DNA of 64,000 bases, taken from assembly GCA_947095535.1 (NCBI GenBank), contig OX352772.1, positions 95,151,207 through 95,215,206 on the forward strand, read 5' to 3'. The stretch is from Poecilobothrus nobilitatus. Its lineage: Eukaryota; Arthropoda; Insecta; Diptera; Dolichopodidae. Shown piece by piece: positions 1 through 12,052 of the stretch. The notes under the pieces were generated by a model that saw only the letters and a list, made by a program, of their open reading frames with translations, was not told the origin of the DNA and ran no database searches. The stretch's first letter is position 1, and the number at the start of each line of letters is the position of its first letter. The position numbers and the translations under genes are program-made.

Positions 1-119
1 GCAATATAGCAATATATAATATATTTTTTTATTTTTTTTTTTTATTTTAGGGTTATATATACGTATATACTTTACTCATATGCATGCATTTGAACAAGAC
101 ATACCCATACTAGATCGAA

Positions 120-1363
120 TCACCATGCTGTTCTCTTCCGAATTACATTTGAATTTCTTCTAAGAACTATACCATTTTCAATTTCAATCCAATACGATCT
201 TGGTGTACTGCAAACGTCCGCAATGTGTCCCTTAACCCATCCATTACTTGGGTCCTTAAACCATACCTTTTCACCCTGAATAAATTTATTTTTTTCTCTA
301 GCATGTAGGTCATAATAACTTTTCTTTTTTAGAATTCTAAAACTCATAAGTAATTCCACTAGGGAAGCAGAAACTTCCTTTAGGGGTGTATTCCGATACT
401 CCAGTAAGGCGACCCATAACTCAGTTTTGCTATTTATAGTTTTTTTCATCAGATTTTTGGCAATTCCTACCGCTTTTTCAGCAAAACCATTAGCTTGCGA
501 ATATGTTGGACTTGTTGTTGTTAGTTTAATATCAAACATATTGCAAAAATTTCTAAATTTAAATGAATTAAATGGCATATTATCAGCCACGATTTCCCTT
601 GGAAGTCCATGGGTCGAGAAACAAATTTTTAGCTGTGACAACGCTGTCTTTGTGTTTTATTATTTATTTTTATTATATTTAAAAATTTCGAATAGTAATC
701 GGAAAGTACTAAATAATACTTTTTCCCAAATTCACAAATGTCAATTGATACCTTTTGAAAAGGTAGCCCTGGAACCGTATATGACAACATGGGTTCGCGA
801 GTATTTGAATTCCGATACTGTTGGCAAATTTCACTACTTGTTATTAAGTTTTCAATTTCGGAATTGAGTCCTGACCAATAAATGAGCGAATGAGCTCTTA
901 ATTTCGTTTTCTCAATTCCTAAATGAGAATCATGAATTTTAGCTAAAACGGAATCTCTTAAATTTTTTGGCACAACAACTCTGTCATTTAAGAAAATTAA
1001 ATCATCATCTACATACAAATCGTTTTTCATTTTATAATAAAATCTAAGGTTCTGGTCAATTTTAACTTTCGAATTTGACCAACCCTCCACTATGTGTGTT
1101 TTTACTTTACATAATATAGGATCTTTATCTGTCTCTTTTTTAAATAACTCTTTTTCTTCGTCACTAATATTAAGAAAATGAACTACTTCATTTAATTCTT
1201 CTATTTCTTTTGTTCCTTCATCTTTATTATAAAACCGAGACAGAAAATATGCTATATATAAGTATTTTCCTGGAACGTATTGTATATTTATATTATACCT
1301 AGACAAGCGCAACTTCATTCGTTGTAAGCGCGCTGAGAGTATGGTATGAATTTCTTTCTGCAT
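120..1363 (-). pseudogene. Ty3/gypsy-1 pol: RNase H tail and integrase, frameshifted
   Basis: Two overlapping minus-strand frames (1363-629, then 641-120) together cover the end of RNase H, the connection and the integrase. The first frame has the RNase H C-terminal pattern (LQRMKLRLSRYNI, then YVPGKYLYIA) and an HHCC-like zinc module in which the second Cys pair reads CQQY, so one zinc ligand is lost. It also has the first catalytic Asp (VSIDICEF). The second frame has the second Asp (EIVADNMPF) and the Glu (GFAEKAVGIAKN), then a basic tail. A frameshift near 635 separates the first Asp from the rest. This is a dead retrotransposon, not a host gene; nothing LTR-like is visible in bases 1-119. 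Confidence 0.85.
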
Positions 1364-2510
1364 TATGTTAATTAGTGGTTTATGATCACTTTTGACATTG
1401 ATTGGGTGGCCATAAATATAATAATGGAATTTTTAGGCAGCAAACACTATTGCCAAAATTTCTTTTCTATCTGTGCGTATCTTGTTTCTGCATCGCAAAA
1501 CCTACGAAACGCGAATGCTACTGGGTGGCCCTCCTGTAAAAGGTAACAACCCAGCCCTGATTTTGATGCGTCACATTCAATTGTCACTTCCTTGTTTTAT
1601 CAAATGTTTTTAACACGGGCGAATTACAAATAATATTCTTAATTGCTTCTAAGCAACGGTCATGACAAGGCAACCACTGGAATAGCACTTTATTTTTTAA
1701 CAATTGCCGGAGAGGTGTTGAAATATCAGAAAGGTTTGGAATCTAATTTCTTACATAATTAATCATTCCTAATAGTTTTTGTAATCCCTTTTTATCTTTG
1801 GGAGCTTCTCTTTTCTGAATGGTTACTATTCTATCAGGGTCACACGACACACCTGCGTCTGAAATAACATGGCCTAAATACTTCACTTGTGGTACGCGGT
1901 ATTGAAGTTTATTCAAATTAAATTTGATATTTAATTTTTTGGCTCTTTCCATTACTCTTTTTAAAATTTTATCATGTTCTTCTACCGTAGCGGCAGAAAT
2001 TAACACGTCATCGATATACACAACAACACCAGGTATATCAGCGAAATTGTTTTCGTTATATTTTTGAAACACTTCGGGCTCAATTTTTATGCCAAAAGGA
2101 ATGCGAAGAAATCTGTAACACCCAAATGGTGTTATGAAAGTACGTAACTTACTGGAGGTTTTATTTAATTTTATTTGCCAATAGCCCTCTTTTAAATACA
2201 AAACTGTAAAAACTTTATTATTATTTAATTTTTCTGATAATTGCTCAAATGTAGGGATTGGATGAATTTCTTCTTTAATATATTTATTCAAATCTTGTGA
2301 ATCTAGACATAATCAAAGTAACCTGTCTTTTTTTTCTGCGATAACTAAATTTAACACCCATTCGTTAGGCTCATTCGCTTTTTCAATAATTTCTCTATCG
2401 CACATTGACTCTAATGTATTTTTTAAGGGAGTCATTAAGGATAAAGGAACTCGCCGAGCACCCTTAATAACACCCTTCGCTTCATTAACTAGTTCTATAT
2501 TAAAATTTTC
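1364..2510 (-). pseudogene. Ty3/gypsy-1 pol: reverse transcriptase and decayed RNase H
   Basis: The 182-residue frame at 2291-1743 holds the reverse transcriptase palm and fingers. YLKEGYWQIKL corresponds to the LD-x-GYWQI region, and ITPFGCYRFLRIPFG precedes an intact catalytic VVVYIDDV box. YLGHVIS and the GMINYVRN thumb/connection region follow. Upstream (2292-2510) the beginning of the RT is readable only with frame changes. Downstream (1364-1742) the RNase H core is recognisable in pieces (KSDHKPL near 1385) but is full of stops. The gene continues from the protease segment above and into the integrase segment below. Catalytic Asp residues are intact but the polyprotein is not. Confidence 0.85.
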
Positions 2511-2521
2511 TACGAAACACC

Positions 2522-2890
2522 CTATCTCACATCCTTATCTAATCTCACATTCTTAAATTTATTGAAATAGGTCAAGGGCAACACATTTACTTCCGTTCCA
2601 GTATCTAACTTTACATTAACAAATTTATTTTTAATTCTAATTTTCTGAAACCATGAATCTGAATTTCTACTATTTAAATCATTACTTACTGTATCAATAC
2701 TTAAAATTACTTCATCATCGACCAATCTTATTGCTTTAATCTGCTTAAAATTACAAGCAACAGCATAGTGATTCGGTCTACCACAGTTTTTGCAGTTCTT
2801 TCCAAATGCAGGACATTTTCCATAAACATGATTTAATTTACAAAATTTACAATTTATTCGTTTGCTAACACAATCTGAAAAATTATTTGA
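2522..2890 (-). pseudogene. Ty3/gypsy-1 nucleocapsid zinc knuckle and aspartic protease
   Basis: Reading the minus strand from about 2890, there is a Cys/His-rich stretch with CKFCKLNHVYGKC and CKNCGRPNHYAVAC, two CX2CX3-4HX4C-type zinc knuckles typical of retroviral-type nucleocapsid. The aspartic protease follows, with its active-site box KLDTGTEVNVLP (DTG) at about 2600. It ends at 2522 in this frame. It lies between gag (3.9-4.5 kb, separated by inserted repeats) and RT, which is the expected Ty3/gypsy order. Confidence 0.8.
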
Positions 2891-2923
2891 ATAATTTGTT
2901 TTAATTTTGTTTCCACCATAATC

Positions 2924-3246
<323 letters not shown>

Positions 3247-3357
3247 TTAAATAAATAATAGCTGCTACAGTGGAGCCATCTTTGGTTATATCATGCAAGT
3301 AAGGTGTTATATACTGCTGCACGTTGTAATCCACTGACAGCGTTGACTCTGTGGTAA

Positions 3358-3388
<31 letters not shown>

Positions 3389-3735
3389 GTAATAATAATA
3401 GTAATAACAATAATAATAATAGTACAATTAAATAGTATAATAAATAGTACAATAATAATATAACAATAATTATAATAATAATAATAATCCACTGATGGCG
3501 CTGACTCTGTAGTAAAATAATAATAATATTAATAAAAATATGAATACCAATAATAACAGCCGCTACAGTGACAGTGGGGGTTGCCTTCAATAGTTGCCTC
3601 ATGTGGTAATATATACTACTACTACATGTCGTAACTGTTGTGCCGGCTTTAGTCACTGTTAGCAAAATAATAATAATAGGCGGATTCATTGTTTCCTTAG
3701 AGTCCCACTCCCAATTCAATGTTTCTGTATCCATT
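3247..3735. repeat. Compound AAT/ATT microsatellites separated by related spacer units
   Basis: Three spacers share blocks such as CACTGA(C/T)(A/G)GCG(C/T)TGACTCTG followed by GTAAAATAATAAT. They separate further (TAA)n tracts at 3355-3500 and shorter tracts near 3515 and 3665. The pattern looks like decayed copies of one short repeat, each ending in its own microsatellite. The poly-Leu, poly-Ile and poly-Tyr reading frames here are microsatellite artefacts. Confidence 0.7.
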
Positions 3736-3915
3736 TTCCTATCATTTCCTATCCCTACTCCCTAGCCAATATACTGCGTTCGCAGGTAAGGGTTTCATCC
3801 CACTATATTGGCTAAAGGGGAAGGTGGGTTTAGTCAGTAAGAATCTGACACTACCAAGGGGAAATTCTTGGTGTCTTTCGAAGATTCCCACCTCCCTTAA
3901 GAAAAAGAAAAAAAT
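3736..3915 (+). repeat. LINE 3'-end-like fragment with A-rich tail
   Basis: The block ends in an A-rich tail (AAGAAAAAGAAAAAAA at about 3899-3914). Its reverse complement shares phrases with the 3' UTR of the LINE at 38484-38730: an AGG..AGGTGG-AATC block, CGAAAGACAC, and ACTAAAC..ACCTYCC. It therefore looks like a 3' UTR fragment of a related LINE in plus orientation. It contains a short inverted pair (TAGCCAATATA ... TATATTGGCTA). It interrupts the gypsy-1 gag reading frame. Confidence 0.45.
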
Positions 3916-4490
3916 TGGACATAGTTTTATTTTGAAATGATCTGTATTGCTTGTTTTATTTTTATTACAATTATTTACATTATCTTTCTTATTGTAATTT
4001 TCATTTGAATTAAAATACTTATCTTTGTTTGATTTTCCATTTATTACAGCATCCATCGTTGACATAGCTGGTAATTGTTGCATGTCACGCTTTTGTTTGT
4101 ATGTGACCTCACACGCTCTGCACATGTCTACTGCTTTGTTGTTTGACACGCAAAAATCATTAAATGATTTAATTACATCTTCATACTTTGATTTCTGCTC
4201 TTCCGACAAACCAAATGAATTATATGTTTCAAACGCTTCGGGGCCAATAGCGTTCAGAAACATTGCAATCTGAACCGCTTCCGATTTTTTATTTAATTCC
4301 ATAGCCGTATAGAATATATTATAATTTTGTTTAAACATCCGCCGTTTTTCTGAAACCAATTTCTCGACCTTTCTCACAGAATCTATTTTTCCAATCTTTA
4401 AAATTATCGTTCTCTGCTTCGGCAGTCTGCCATGAGGTTTTTTAGTGGCTCTTTCTACTTTATATTTAATATCGTCATTACCTTTTTTGT
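3916..4490 (-). pseudogene. Ty3/gypsy-1 gag-like fragment
   Basis: A minus-strand frame, readable from about 4480 and open from 4377 to about 3916, reads as a gypsy-type capsid segment. It has a helical pattern around KKSEAVQIAMFLNAIGPEA and LSEEQKSKYEDVIKSFNDFC, then a Cys pair and a basic Asn/Lys-rich tail. I recognise this as gag by its similarity to insect retrotransposon gag proteins and by its position upstream of the zinc knuckle and protease. The frame runs on into the inserted LINE tail at 3915, so the last residues of the apparent ORF are not gag. Confidence 0.65.
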
Positions 4491-4502
4491 TTTTTTTTTA
4501 AG

Positions 4503-5262
4503 ATTCTTTTTGGTCCGCAGCCCCATGTTTGACAATGGCGTATTTTATAACTGAAACATGACTCAACGATTCGTTTACAAACGAGGAAATTCTTGATGGT
4601 AATTGGTCCATTTACAGAAAGGATCGTGATTGTCTATCTGCAAATTGTTCGCGAGGAGCTGGTGTTCTACTTGCTGTAAAGAATAACTTTTCTAGTGTAC
4701 TATTAATCACTCGTACACATCAATTTTTCGATTACCAATTTGTTAAAATAAAATTACGTACAAATAATTTATACACAGGTATTGTTTATTTCCCTCCGAA
4801 CTCTGACAATTCCCCATGTTCTGATATTTTGATTTTTATAGTGTATATCACAATATTCAGAAATTCATGAGGATGACTCAACTTTTGTGTTTGGTGATTT
4901 TAATCGTCCTTCTATTTCCTTTATTGTTGACGACACTGATAATTTGTTATTACCGGTTAACTTTCATAACGAAATTGACTTCGGTCTTATTAGAATTCTA
5001 CGATAACGATCTACAACAAATTATTAGTTATCCTAATAGTAATAATAAGTGGATAGATCTTGCATTTTCAAATGCATATGATAGAGTGTCGGTTGAACTC
5101 GCTGATGACGTTGATAATCTTTTTACAACTCTGCTCATCATAACGCACTTATTTTCAAGTTCTCCACTTCCATCCTACTTTTGTCCAAATCTTACACTAA
5201 TTAAATTGTATACGATTTTTTTGATGCTGACTATCAAAATATTAATTATGCTTTGTCGTTAA
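4503..5262 (+). pseudogene. LINE-a endonuclease domain (5'-truncated, decayed)
   Basis: In changing plus frames the sequence gives an apurinic-type endonuclease: an ITET-like start, YRKDRDC, a RGAGVLLAVKNN block, and a GDFN catalytic loop (VFGDFNRPS near 4888). Stops and frame changes break it. It begins after a T-rich run at about 4490 within the gypsy-1 element, so the LINE seems to have inserted there 5'-truncated. It is followed by the linker and RT of the same LINE. Confidence 0.7.
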
Positions 5263-7340
5263 TCACATGGGACGAACTGTTAGTTCAACAGGATATCAAT
5301 TTGCTTTACTTATTACTTATCTTTTACTCAAATCTGTTTCAAATTATTGATGCCTTTGTTTCTAAAATTCGCAAAAAGCATAAAACAACAGAACCATGGT
5401 TATAGAGATAGAGATCTTAGGAACTTGAGAAATCGGCGCAATAAAATATACAAAAAACTTAAATACGATCAAGCGTCATGCGACGACTAATTGAATATGT
5501 ATAAGCAACTTGCTATCGAATTTAAACAAAAATCCAATGCAGCATATGAAAACTATGTCACGGATATTGGCAACAAACTTTTTACTCATCCTAAAAAAGT
5601 TTTTGATTTTGTTAACACAAAACGGAAATTATTTGGGTATCCCAATTCAATTATGTCAAAAGACAATGTGGTTTCTGATTGCCCTAAGGAGATTTGTAAC
5701 TTCTTTTCTGATCATTTTCAACAAGTTTATCGTCCAACAACACCAGTTACCACTTCGATTAACTCCTTATCTAATAGCTCAAATTTGCTATTTACAGACG
5801 TATATCTTTCTGAAAATGATATTCTTGAAACAATTTTGACCCTTGATATAAAAAGGGGTGCTGTTTCGGACTTAATTCCTCCAATCTTTTAACATACTTG
5901 CTCTGACAGTCTAATCTTCCTTCTTCATTTTATTTTCAATAATTCATTTTTAATTGGGATTTTCCCACAAAAGTGCAAATCATCCCACTTAACCCCTATT
6001 TTTAAAAAAGGGGATAGAGCATCGGCGGAAAATTATTGAAGTACAGCAATCCTTTCAACTATACCTAAATTATTTGAAAAAATTGTCGTTGATAGAATTA
6101 CTCCTATCATAAACTCAAAACTAAATGAACAACAACATAGTTTCAGAAAAGATCGTTCAACTACAACGAACCTTATGGTTTATACTTCTGAAATCCTGAA
6201 TCAAATGGAGAAAGAGTACCAAGTTGATGCAATTTACACTGATTTTAGCAAAGCTTTCGATCGTGTAGATCACTTCACTTTCCTAAATAAACTATCAACT
6301 TTTGGCATTTCGGGTTCATTTCTTGAGTGGCTTAATTCTTATCTGTCAGAAAGAACTCAAAATGTTAAATTTCATGGTGTATTAACCAACGACATCGGGG
6401 TCACTTCCGGTGTGTCCGCTTCTGTTATGTCCGCTTCTGTTTAATGTTTTATTTCAGATCTTTCGGAATATTTAAGCAATATACCTCACATTTCGTTTGC
6501 TGTTGACTTCAAAATATATCAAGTTGTTAAAGATAAATCTGATGCAGCTAAACTTCAATCAAGCTTATCAGTGTTACAAGCTTGGTGCACGTCAAATAAA
6601 TTAGAACTCAACATACAGAAATGTAAGGTTATTACCTTTACACGTAAACGGTCTTCTTTAATATATGACTACAAAATAGATAATGTAACTCTTGAATGGG
6701 TTTTTACCATTACTGATTTAGCAATTCTTCTCGATAATAAACCTAATTATAATCTTCACTATGACCTAATAGTTGCAAAGGCTAATAAAATGTTCGGTTT
6801 CATTAAGAGAAGAGCTAAAGAATTTAGCGACTTAGTTGTGACAAAATCTCTTTATTGTTCCCTAGTTCGATCTATCTTAGAATACGGTAACATTTTTTGG
6901 GATCCAGCCTTTGCAGTTCATTCCAATAGAATCGAATCAGTTTAAAAGCAATTTCTTTTATTTGCATTAAGGAATTAATATAACCTTTTTGATTTTGCTA
7001 ATCTACCCAGTTACACTACAAGACTTAATTCATTAAACTTGCTTTCTTTATCTTTACGTAGACAACTATTGTCATAATGTTTTACTTTAGATATTTTGAA
7101 TAATAGTATTTTTATCCAATCTCTTAATAACAAGTTTAGACTTAACGATAGTGCTAGGCAAACTAGAAATACCAAATTTTTAATGGATAACAAACATAAT
7201 ACAGAGTACGGTAAAAATGAACCCATCAATAGATGATGTATTACTTTTAACAAAATTAGTCATCTCTATTTTACATCTATCTCAAGAAATACTTTCAAAC
7301 ACATTGTACAACTACATTTTTCCAATTTAATGACCTTAGA
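5263..7340 (+). pseudogene. LINE-a linker, reverse transcriptase and C-terminal region
   Basis: Plus-strand fragments at 5491-5892, 6175-6444 and 6571-6945 give a jockey/CR1-like reverse transcriptase. Motif A reads YTDFSKAFDRVDH. The PQGS box is degraded to GVTSGVSASV, and the FADD box to FAVDF (near 6495). The thumb region (MLQAWCTSNKLELNIQKCKV, then SLVRSILEYGNIFWDPA) is good. A C-terminal domain is readable to about 7340 with frame changes. Frameshifts and loss of the catalytic Asp pair make it inactive. Confidence 0.8.
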
Positions 7341-8499
7341 CAATTAATTCTTACTTAAGCGAAAAAAAATTTTTTTTTTAATTATGATATAATTTTAAAC
7401 ATAATACATTTATTGTATTGCATTATAATACAACTTATCGGTATATGTTTTTTATTTAGATAATTATTTTTGTACATTTTATAAATCGTAATTTAATGCT
7501 TTTAAGTAATGTTAATAAAAAAAATTAATTTTTTAATTTTACTTCTACGTAATAATAAGATATTTATTTATATTTAATTTGCTGCAAAAGTTATTAGTTA
7601 TTACATAAAATGTTAAATTGCTTGTCATTATATGTATGTACATATCTGTACAGATATCATATTTAATTTTTTTGTTAAAATAAAGTTGTAAATGTAGTTT
7701 AAATAAAAAAATTATGATAACAATAATAATAATAAATTAACTTTTTTTAAGATTTAAGTTATTATAAATTTAGTCATTGTTTTGTTTAATTTTAATTATA
7801 AGCATTAATTTAAAAAATTTTTTTGTAACGACCTTGTTTTGGTTTTGTTTAATAAAATAAAAATTAAATTGCGGGTCTCAAAGACCAATTTAAGACCATA
7901 AATGGTCTTGATTTGTTTTACATTTATTATGTGATATAGAGCATCTTACTCCATATATTTTGTTTTTTTGAAACTCTTTCTAGTTTCAATATTTGTGTTA
8001 TTAAAAACTTTTTTGAAGCTTTTTTTTGCGGGTGGTTCTTCTTCTTGAAGAAGAATGATTTCTTATTGTTGTTGCCGTTGATGATGTATCTGCGATTCTT
8101 GTTGAGTTCTTATTCTTTTTCGTTTAATTGGGGCCAACTCCTGTGTTGGCTCTATTTGTTGAGCGTAGGCGAAAATCTTTGCTATATTTTCCATTTTGCT
8201 TTAGATTTTTCTGTTGAGCTTTCTTGTTCTATTATTATGTTAAGCTCTTTCTTTAAATTTATATATCTTAAGAAATTTATATATCTTATACCCACTTTAT
8301 TTATACTAAATTTTTCTTCTAAATAATTGAACAATACTTTAATTAAAAGGAAAGAAAAACAAAAAAAAAAAATTTTTTTTATATATAAAACTACATGTAA
8401 AATTAAAATAAATCAACATATTAAATAAAAGATATATTGTATACTAAAAAACAAACAAATTAAGTAATACAAAATAAAAACAATTAATTATTAATTTCT
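7341..8499. other. AT-rich non-coding stretch
   Basis: No supported gene. The first 500 bases are probably the 3' UTR of LINE-a. A small hairpin-like phrase (AAGACCAATTTAAGACCATAAATGGTCTT) lies near 7879-7908. The open frame at 8045-8326 is hydrophobic low-complexity. The reverse strand there gives a basic, Gln-rich frame that could be remains of a LINE ORF1, but this is too weak to call. Confidence 0.5.
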
Positions 8500-8812
8500 G
8501 AAATTGCATATGTGCCTCTTTAGTGAAGATTTAAACTTATCTATGTTTTTGTAATCTTTAACGTATTTAGGTAATTTGTTATATAATTTTATTGCACTAT
8601 TTTTAAGACTTTTATGTTTAGTGGACGTTTTAGCTATAGGCACATTCAATTTAAATTTATTCCTTGTATTATAGTTGTGTATTTCTTTTCATGTATTTAG
8701 CATAAAATTTGATTTTAATTGTTTGTTCACTATTTTATGAATATATTTACATTTTTCGAAATAAATCAACTTTTGTTCCCCCATTTTGAGAAAAATGCTA
8801 TGAATTCTTTTG
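8500..8812 (-). pseudogene. LINE C-terminal remnant
   Basis: The minus strand reads the C-terminal signature of non-LTR retrotransposons: EIHNYNTRNKFKLNVP, then NSAIKLYNKLPKYVKD, and FKSSLKRHI, with one in-frame stop. It ends close to 8500 and abuts the Polinton D PolB relic at about 8812, so one truncated the other. No RT core is left. Confidence 0.7.
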
Positions 8813-10190
8813 ATATCATTTCGTTTCGAAATTCACACTCCCACTTTTCAATTACTTAATAACCTAAAAAGCGTAGTTTATTGGCTTTGGATAATGTAGC
8901 TTCATAATGTGTTTCATATTTTTATCATTATAATTTTTGAAACATTTTGGATAGGATAGCCGTGGTAAAATATTTGTTTTGAGTCTGTACAATATCCGTC
9001 AACACGAAGACCAAAAATAACTTTTTCTTTTCCATTACCACTATGCTGAATTTTTATTTTTCTTTGTTTTTCTTCCAACTTTAACCATTTTATGGCAATA
9101 ATTGACTGGTTTTTTGATAAGCGATATCCTTGTTTAGGTTTAAGTCTAATTGTATACAGTTTTAAAAAATTCCTTCTAAAAACCAAATTACACGCTGAAG
9201 CAACTGTAGTGGCCTCTAAAAATGGCTCAACCTTACATTCTTCCAAAAATAGTTGTCTGAATTTCATACAGGCTGCTGTTAAAATTTTTACGTCATTCAT
9301 ACAATATTCTACAAGTTCATTTTGGAGGTTAAAAGACTTGTTTTTATTTTCTTTCCGATGCACTCATTGAATTATAGCAATAATATTTACGATCGGGTAA
9401 TTTTCCATTATATTTTATATTGTTTTTACGATTGAACATATGAGGAAAATATCCTTTTTTCAAATTTATGTCTAAAGCAAACGTTTTCGGTAAACTAGAT
9501 AACAGCATTGGAAAATAGTTTTATAAATCAATAAATTTCACGTTATCTAACAGCATTAAAATAATCTTTGTTCCCCTATAATAATATATTCTTAAGTTAT
9601 AAATATGTAAAAATATATTGTTAAGTTCAGCTAATTCTTTACATGTAATAAAGCATTGGTGATCTGAAGCTACATTTGTATTACAGTTTTTACACAAATG
9701 TCCATAGCATATATGATTTAGATCAGCTCTGCATACTTTAAAGCATTTTGTATAGGAATTTATAAGAGTACAAATAGATTTTTTATTTGTAGATGATGTT
9801 GCTTTATGATTATCAAAACAAATTTGACCTTTAAAATTTCGATTGCATACATCACATTTAATATTTGGAAAATTTACGTCACATGCTCGAGATGGTTTAC
9901 AAAAGAAACGCAACTGTTTACATCTGTGAGACAACCTATTGTTATACGGAACATTACATGTTTGGCAAAAGTAATCACAACTAAATGCTGCTGTTAATGA
10001 TGTAATTACTTTGAAGTGACCTTCATCGTATATCAAATTCAATCTTATTTCCTTATCTTGAAAAATAATCGATTTTCCTTTTCCTCTGAAATCAAAACCT
10101 ACAATTGGATATTTAGAGAAGTACAGTTGAAATTTTTTGAGCTCACTGATACTAGCTCTTCAAAATTGTTGTTCAAAATTCACTGATTTT
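8812..10190 (-). pseudogene. Polinton D PolB relic (A/B type), internally deleted
   Basis: The minus strand from about 10190 reads the N-terminal part of a Polinton PolB of the same type as Polintons A and B. A GDF..-like region and VITSLTAAF come first, then a Cys/His-rich block (FCQTC, C-X2-C pairs, CYGHLCKNC). An internal deletion joins this block to GTKIILMLLDNVKFIDL, which removes the Exo I and Exo II motifs. A second segment (9363-8914) carries YCMNDVKILT and VASACNLVFRRNFLK. The readable part ends at WECEFRNE near 8815, before the polymerase palm. In B-type elements this enzyme replicates the transposon genome. This copy is certainly inactive. Confidence 0.85.
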
Positions 10191-11082
10191 ATTGATTTTA
10201 TCGTGAATTTTTCTGTATTATTTTATTACCGCGAACGTTTCTAATTCTAGAACTTTCACTCTATTAACTATTTTTTAACTTTTTACACAATTGATACAAT
10301 GTCTTGCTTGTTATTTGAAAAAATTATTTCAAACATATAAACAAATCGGTTTTATTTTTTCCAAAACCAATTACTCGTAACATATTTTGAATGGCTTTTT
10401 ATTTCTTTTTTTTCAACAACAATGAAATCTTATACTTCATAGAAAAAAAGGAAACAAGAAGAAAAATAAATTTGAAGAATAAATTCAAAATTGCATCAAT
10501 TTTGTCAAGGTAAAATCTTTATGTAGGATTTAAATAACCAGTTTGCACTTTTTCTTTTAATTTTTAAAATTAGTTTTAAAATTTTAAAGAAACGTAATTA
10601 CACTTATTTTGTTCTGTTTTCATTTTTCTCTTTAAATTTTATAAAGCATTTTTTCTTATTATCTTCATATACGCCTATTACTTAAGCCAAGTATACATCA
10701 ATAAGTACCACGTTAGATATTTTTGATTTCCTGTTTTTTTCTTTCTTTTTATTCATTTTTTTTTAAACATTATAACAATTAATTAATGGTTTTTCTTTCC
10801 TCTTCTTTAAATACTTGCTATAGAAAAAAGAAAACCAAAACAAGAAACAAAGTCATCTCAAAATTGCAAACATAAAAAAAAAACATTTTTTCATACTATT
10901 TCCATGTTTACCTATTACTTAAAGCAAGTATACAACCTTTATAAACAACTAAACTTGTCTGGCGGCCGCCGCCGCCTGTCTGACCTACTTTTATGGCATT
11001 AACCTACTTCCTGTTTGACCTAATTACGGATTGACCTACTTTCGGGTGACCTTGACCTGTCTGGTCCAAGTGTCTACCTACT
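10191..11082. repeat. Polinton D terminal region
   Basis: This is non-coding and AT-rich. At least four variants of GACCTACTTT occur in the last 105 bases, ending in TACCTACT at 11082. Two similar phrases with AAGCAAGTATACA/AAGCCAAGTATACA (about 10684 and 10922) suggest internal duplication. The partner inverted repeat is not in the window. Confidence 0.5.
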
Positions 11083-11368
11083 AATATAGTTCAACGTTTT
11101 GTTTGTCAAGAATTTCAACTGATATGATTTTGTCAACATCTTGGGATGTTCGAATTTTATAATTATTTGCTAGAGTAAAAAAGCAATGAGCATGGAGTAA
11201 ACCGGATTTTTGGTGTTCTATGTTGTAAATATAACCAATAATGTTTCCGAGGATCTGAGTTTTTGTTATGTCATCCAAAAAATCTTTAAGCGGTAAAAAT
11301 ATTTCAACTTTTTTTTCGGTCACAGAATTATTTTTCTGGTCAAATAAACACTGCGAAAATGGCGACAC
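11083..11368 (-). pseudogene. Helitron Rep/helicase-like fragment
   Basis: The 95-residue frame contains DDITKTQILGNIIGYIYNIE, QKSGLLHAH and VDKIISVEI. This matches the Helitron-like N domain, in which the rolling-circle Rep module has a G-L-x-H-A-H block. The tyrosine motif and helicase are absent. The frame ends exactly where the Polinton D terminus begins, so the Helitron copy was interrupted by Polinton D. Nothing more of it is seen upstream of 11369. Confidence 0.75.
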
Positions 11369-11850
11369 TAAATTAAGACTATAGTAAGACTAATCTTTGT
11401 GAAAAATAATTTGTACAGGTGCCTAAGTTACAGGTGTCTGAAAATAGCAAATTTTCAATTTTTGAACCCTAATAGCTCTTAAATATAAGGGGTGGTATAA
11501 AAAATTATTATTTAACAAGCAAGAAAAACATATATTAAGAAAGTTACAAAACATTCAAATATGAGCGAGTTAACAATGTCTTCTGCGGATTAGAGTGATG
11601 AGGTATAGAAGATTTTTTTACTTTTTAAATTTGTTGCTGCATTCCATTACGTTGAGAGTATAAAAAATGTAAATTATTATTATATAAAATTCGATACTTA
11701 TTCTTAGATGCTTAAAATAAATAAATTATTATTTATTTTGTATCAGAATTTTTTAATAATTTTAAGCCCAGAATTGTATAAAAGGTTAATCTTACCATTG
11801 AAAAGTGTCATATTACTATTAGTTTAGTAATTAAAATGATTATAACGTTT
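11369..11850. other. Non-coding AT-rich stretch
   Basis: No gene or repeat that I recognise. A short plus-strand frame starts at 11561 (MSELTMSS) but stops at once. Confidence 0.5.
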
Positions 11851-11870
11851 TGGGTTGATAATATTTCGCA

Positions 11871-12052
11871 TGATTATAAATACTGTATTTTTGGACGGAA
11901 ATGAGTTTCAATTAAAATCGTTCACTGGAAAATATTTGATTTTTGGAGGTATATATCCAGAAGATGGAGAAAAGATTTGTTTATTTATAATTAGAAATGG
12001 TGAGTCATTTAATAATAAATTAGACTTATCACCTTTGGATTGGCAGCATTGA
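11871..12052 (+). CDS. Unrecognised short ORF, possibly a gene fragment
   Basis: An open frame (first ATG at 11871) reads INTVFLDGNEFQLKSFTGKY, then GGIYPEDGEKICLFI and LDLSPLDWQH, and stops at 12052. Compatible amino-acid sequence continues in other frames to about 12175 (IDDISIIYEVRNEP, EDDDHDREKYNKYP). The composition is unlike low-complexity background, so it may be a decayed coding region. I do not recognise the family. It lies between the Helitron fragment and the non-coding repeat. Confidence 0.3.

Larger units (their letters stand above)
8812..11082. mobile_element. Polinton D, right-end fragment with AGTAGGTA terminus
   Basis: Read from the right, the element starts AGTAGGTAGACAC at 11082. 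It has subterminal copies of GACCTAC(T/A)TT (between about 10981 and 11082) and a GC-rich patch (GGCGGCCGCCGCCGCC). It is then AT-rich to the N-terminus of its PolB (10190). The other end is missing because a LINE remnant replaces it at 8812. The TIR sequence is not that of A or B apart from the first 8 bases and the GACCTAC motif. It inserted into a Helitron. Confidence 0.7.

Noticed and set aside
427..867. Plus-strand ORF of 146 codons
   Set aside because: It is antisense to the gypsy-1 integrase, which has clear catalytic motifs.
8045..8326. Hydrophobic 93-codon plus ORF
   Set aside because: Low-complexity Leu/Phe/Ser composition from T-rich DNA; no signature, and the reverse strand looks equally coding-like.
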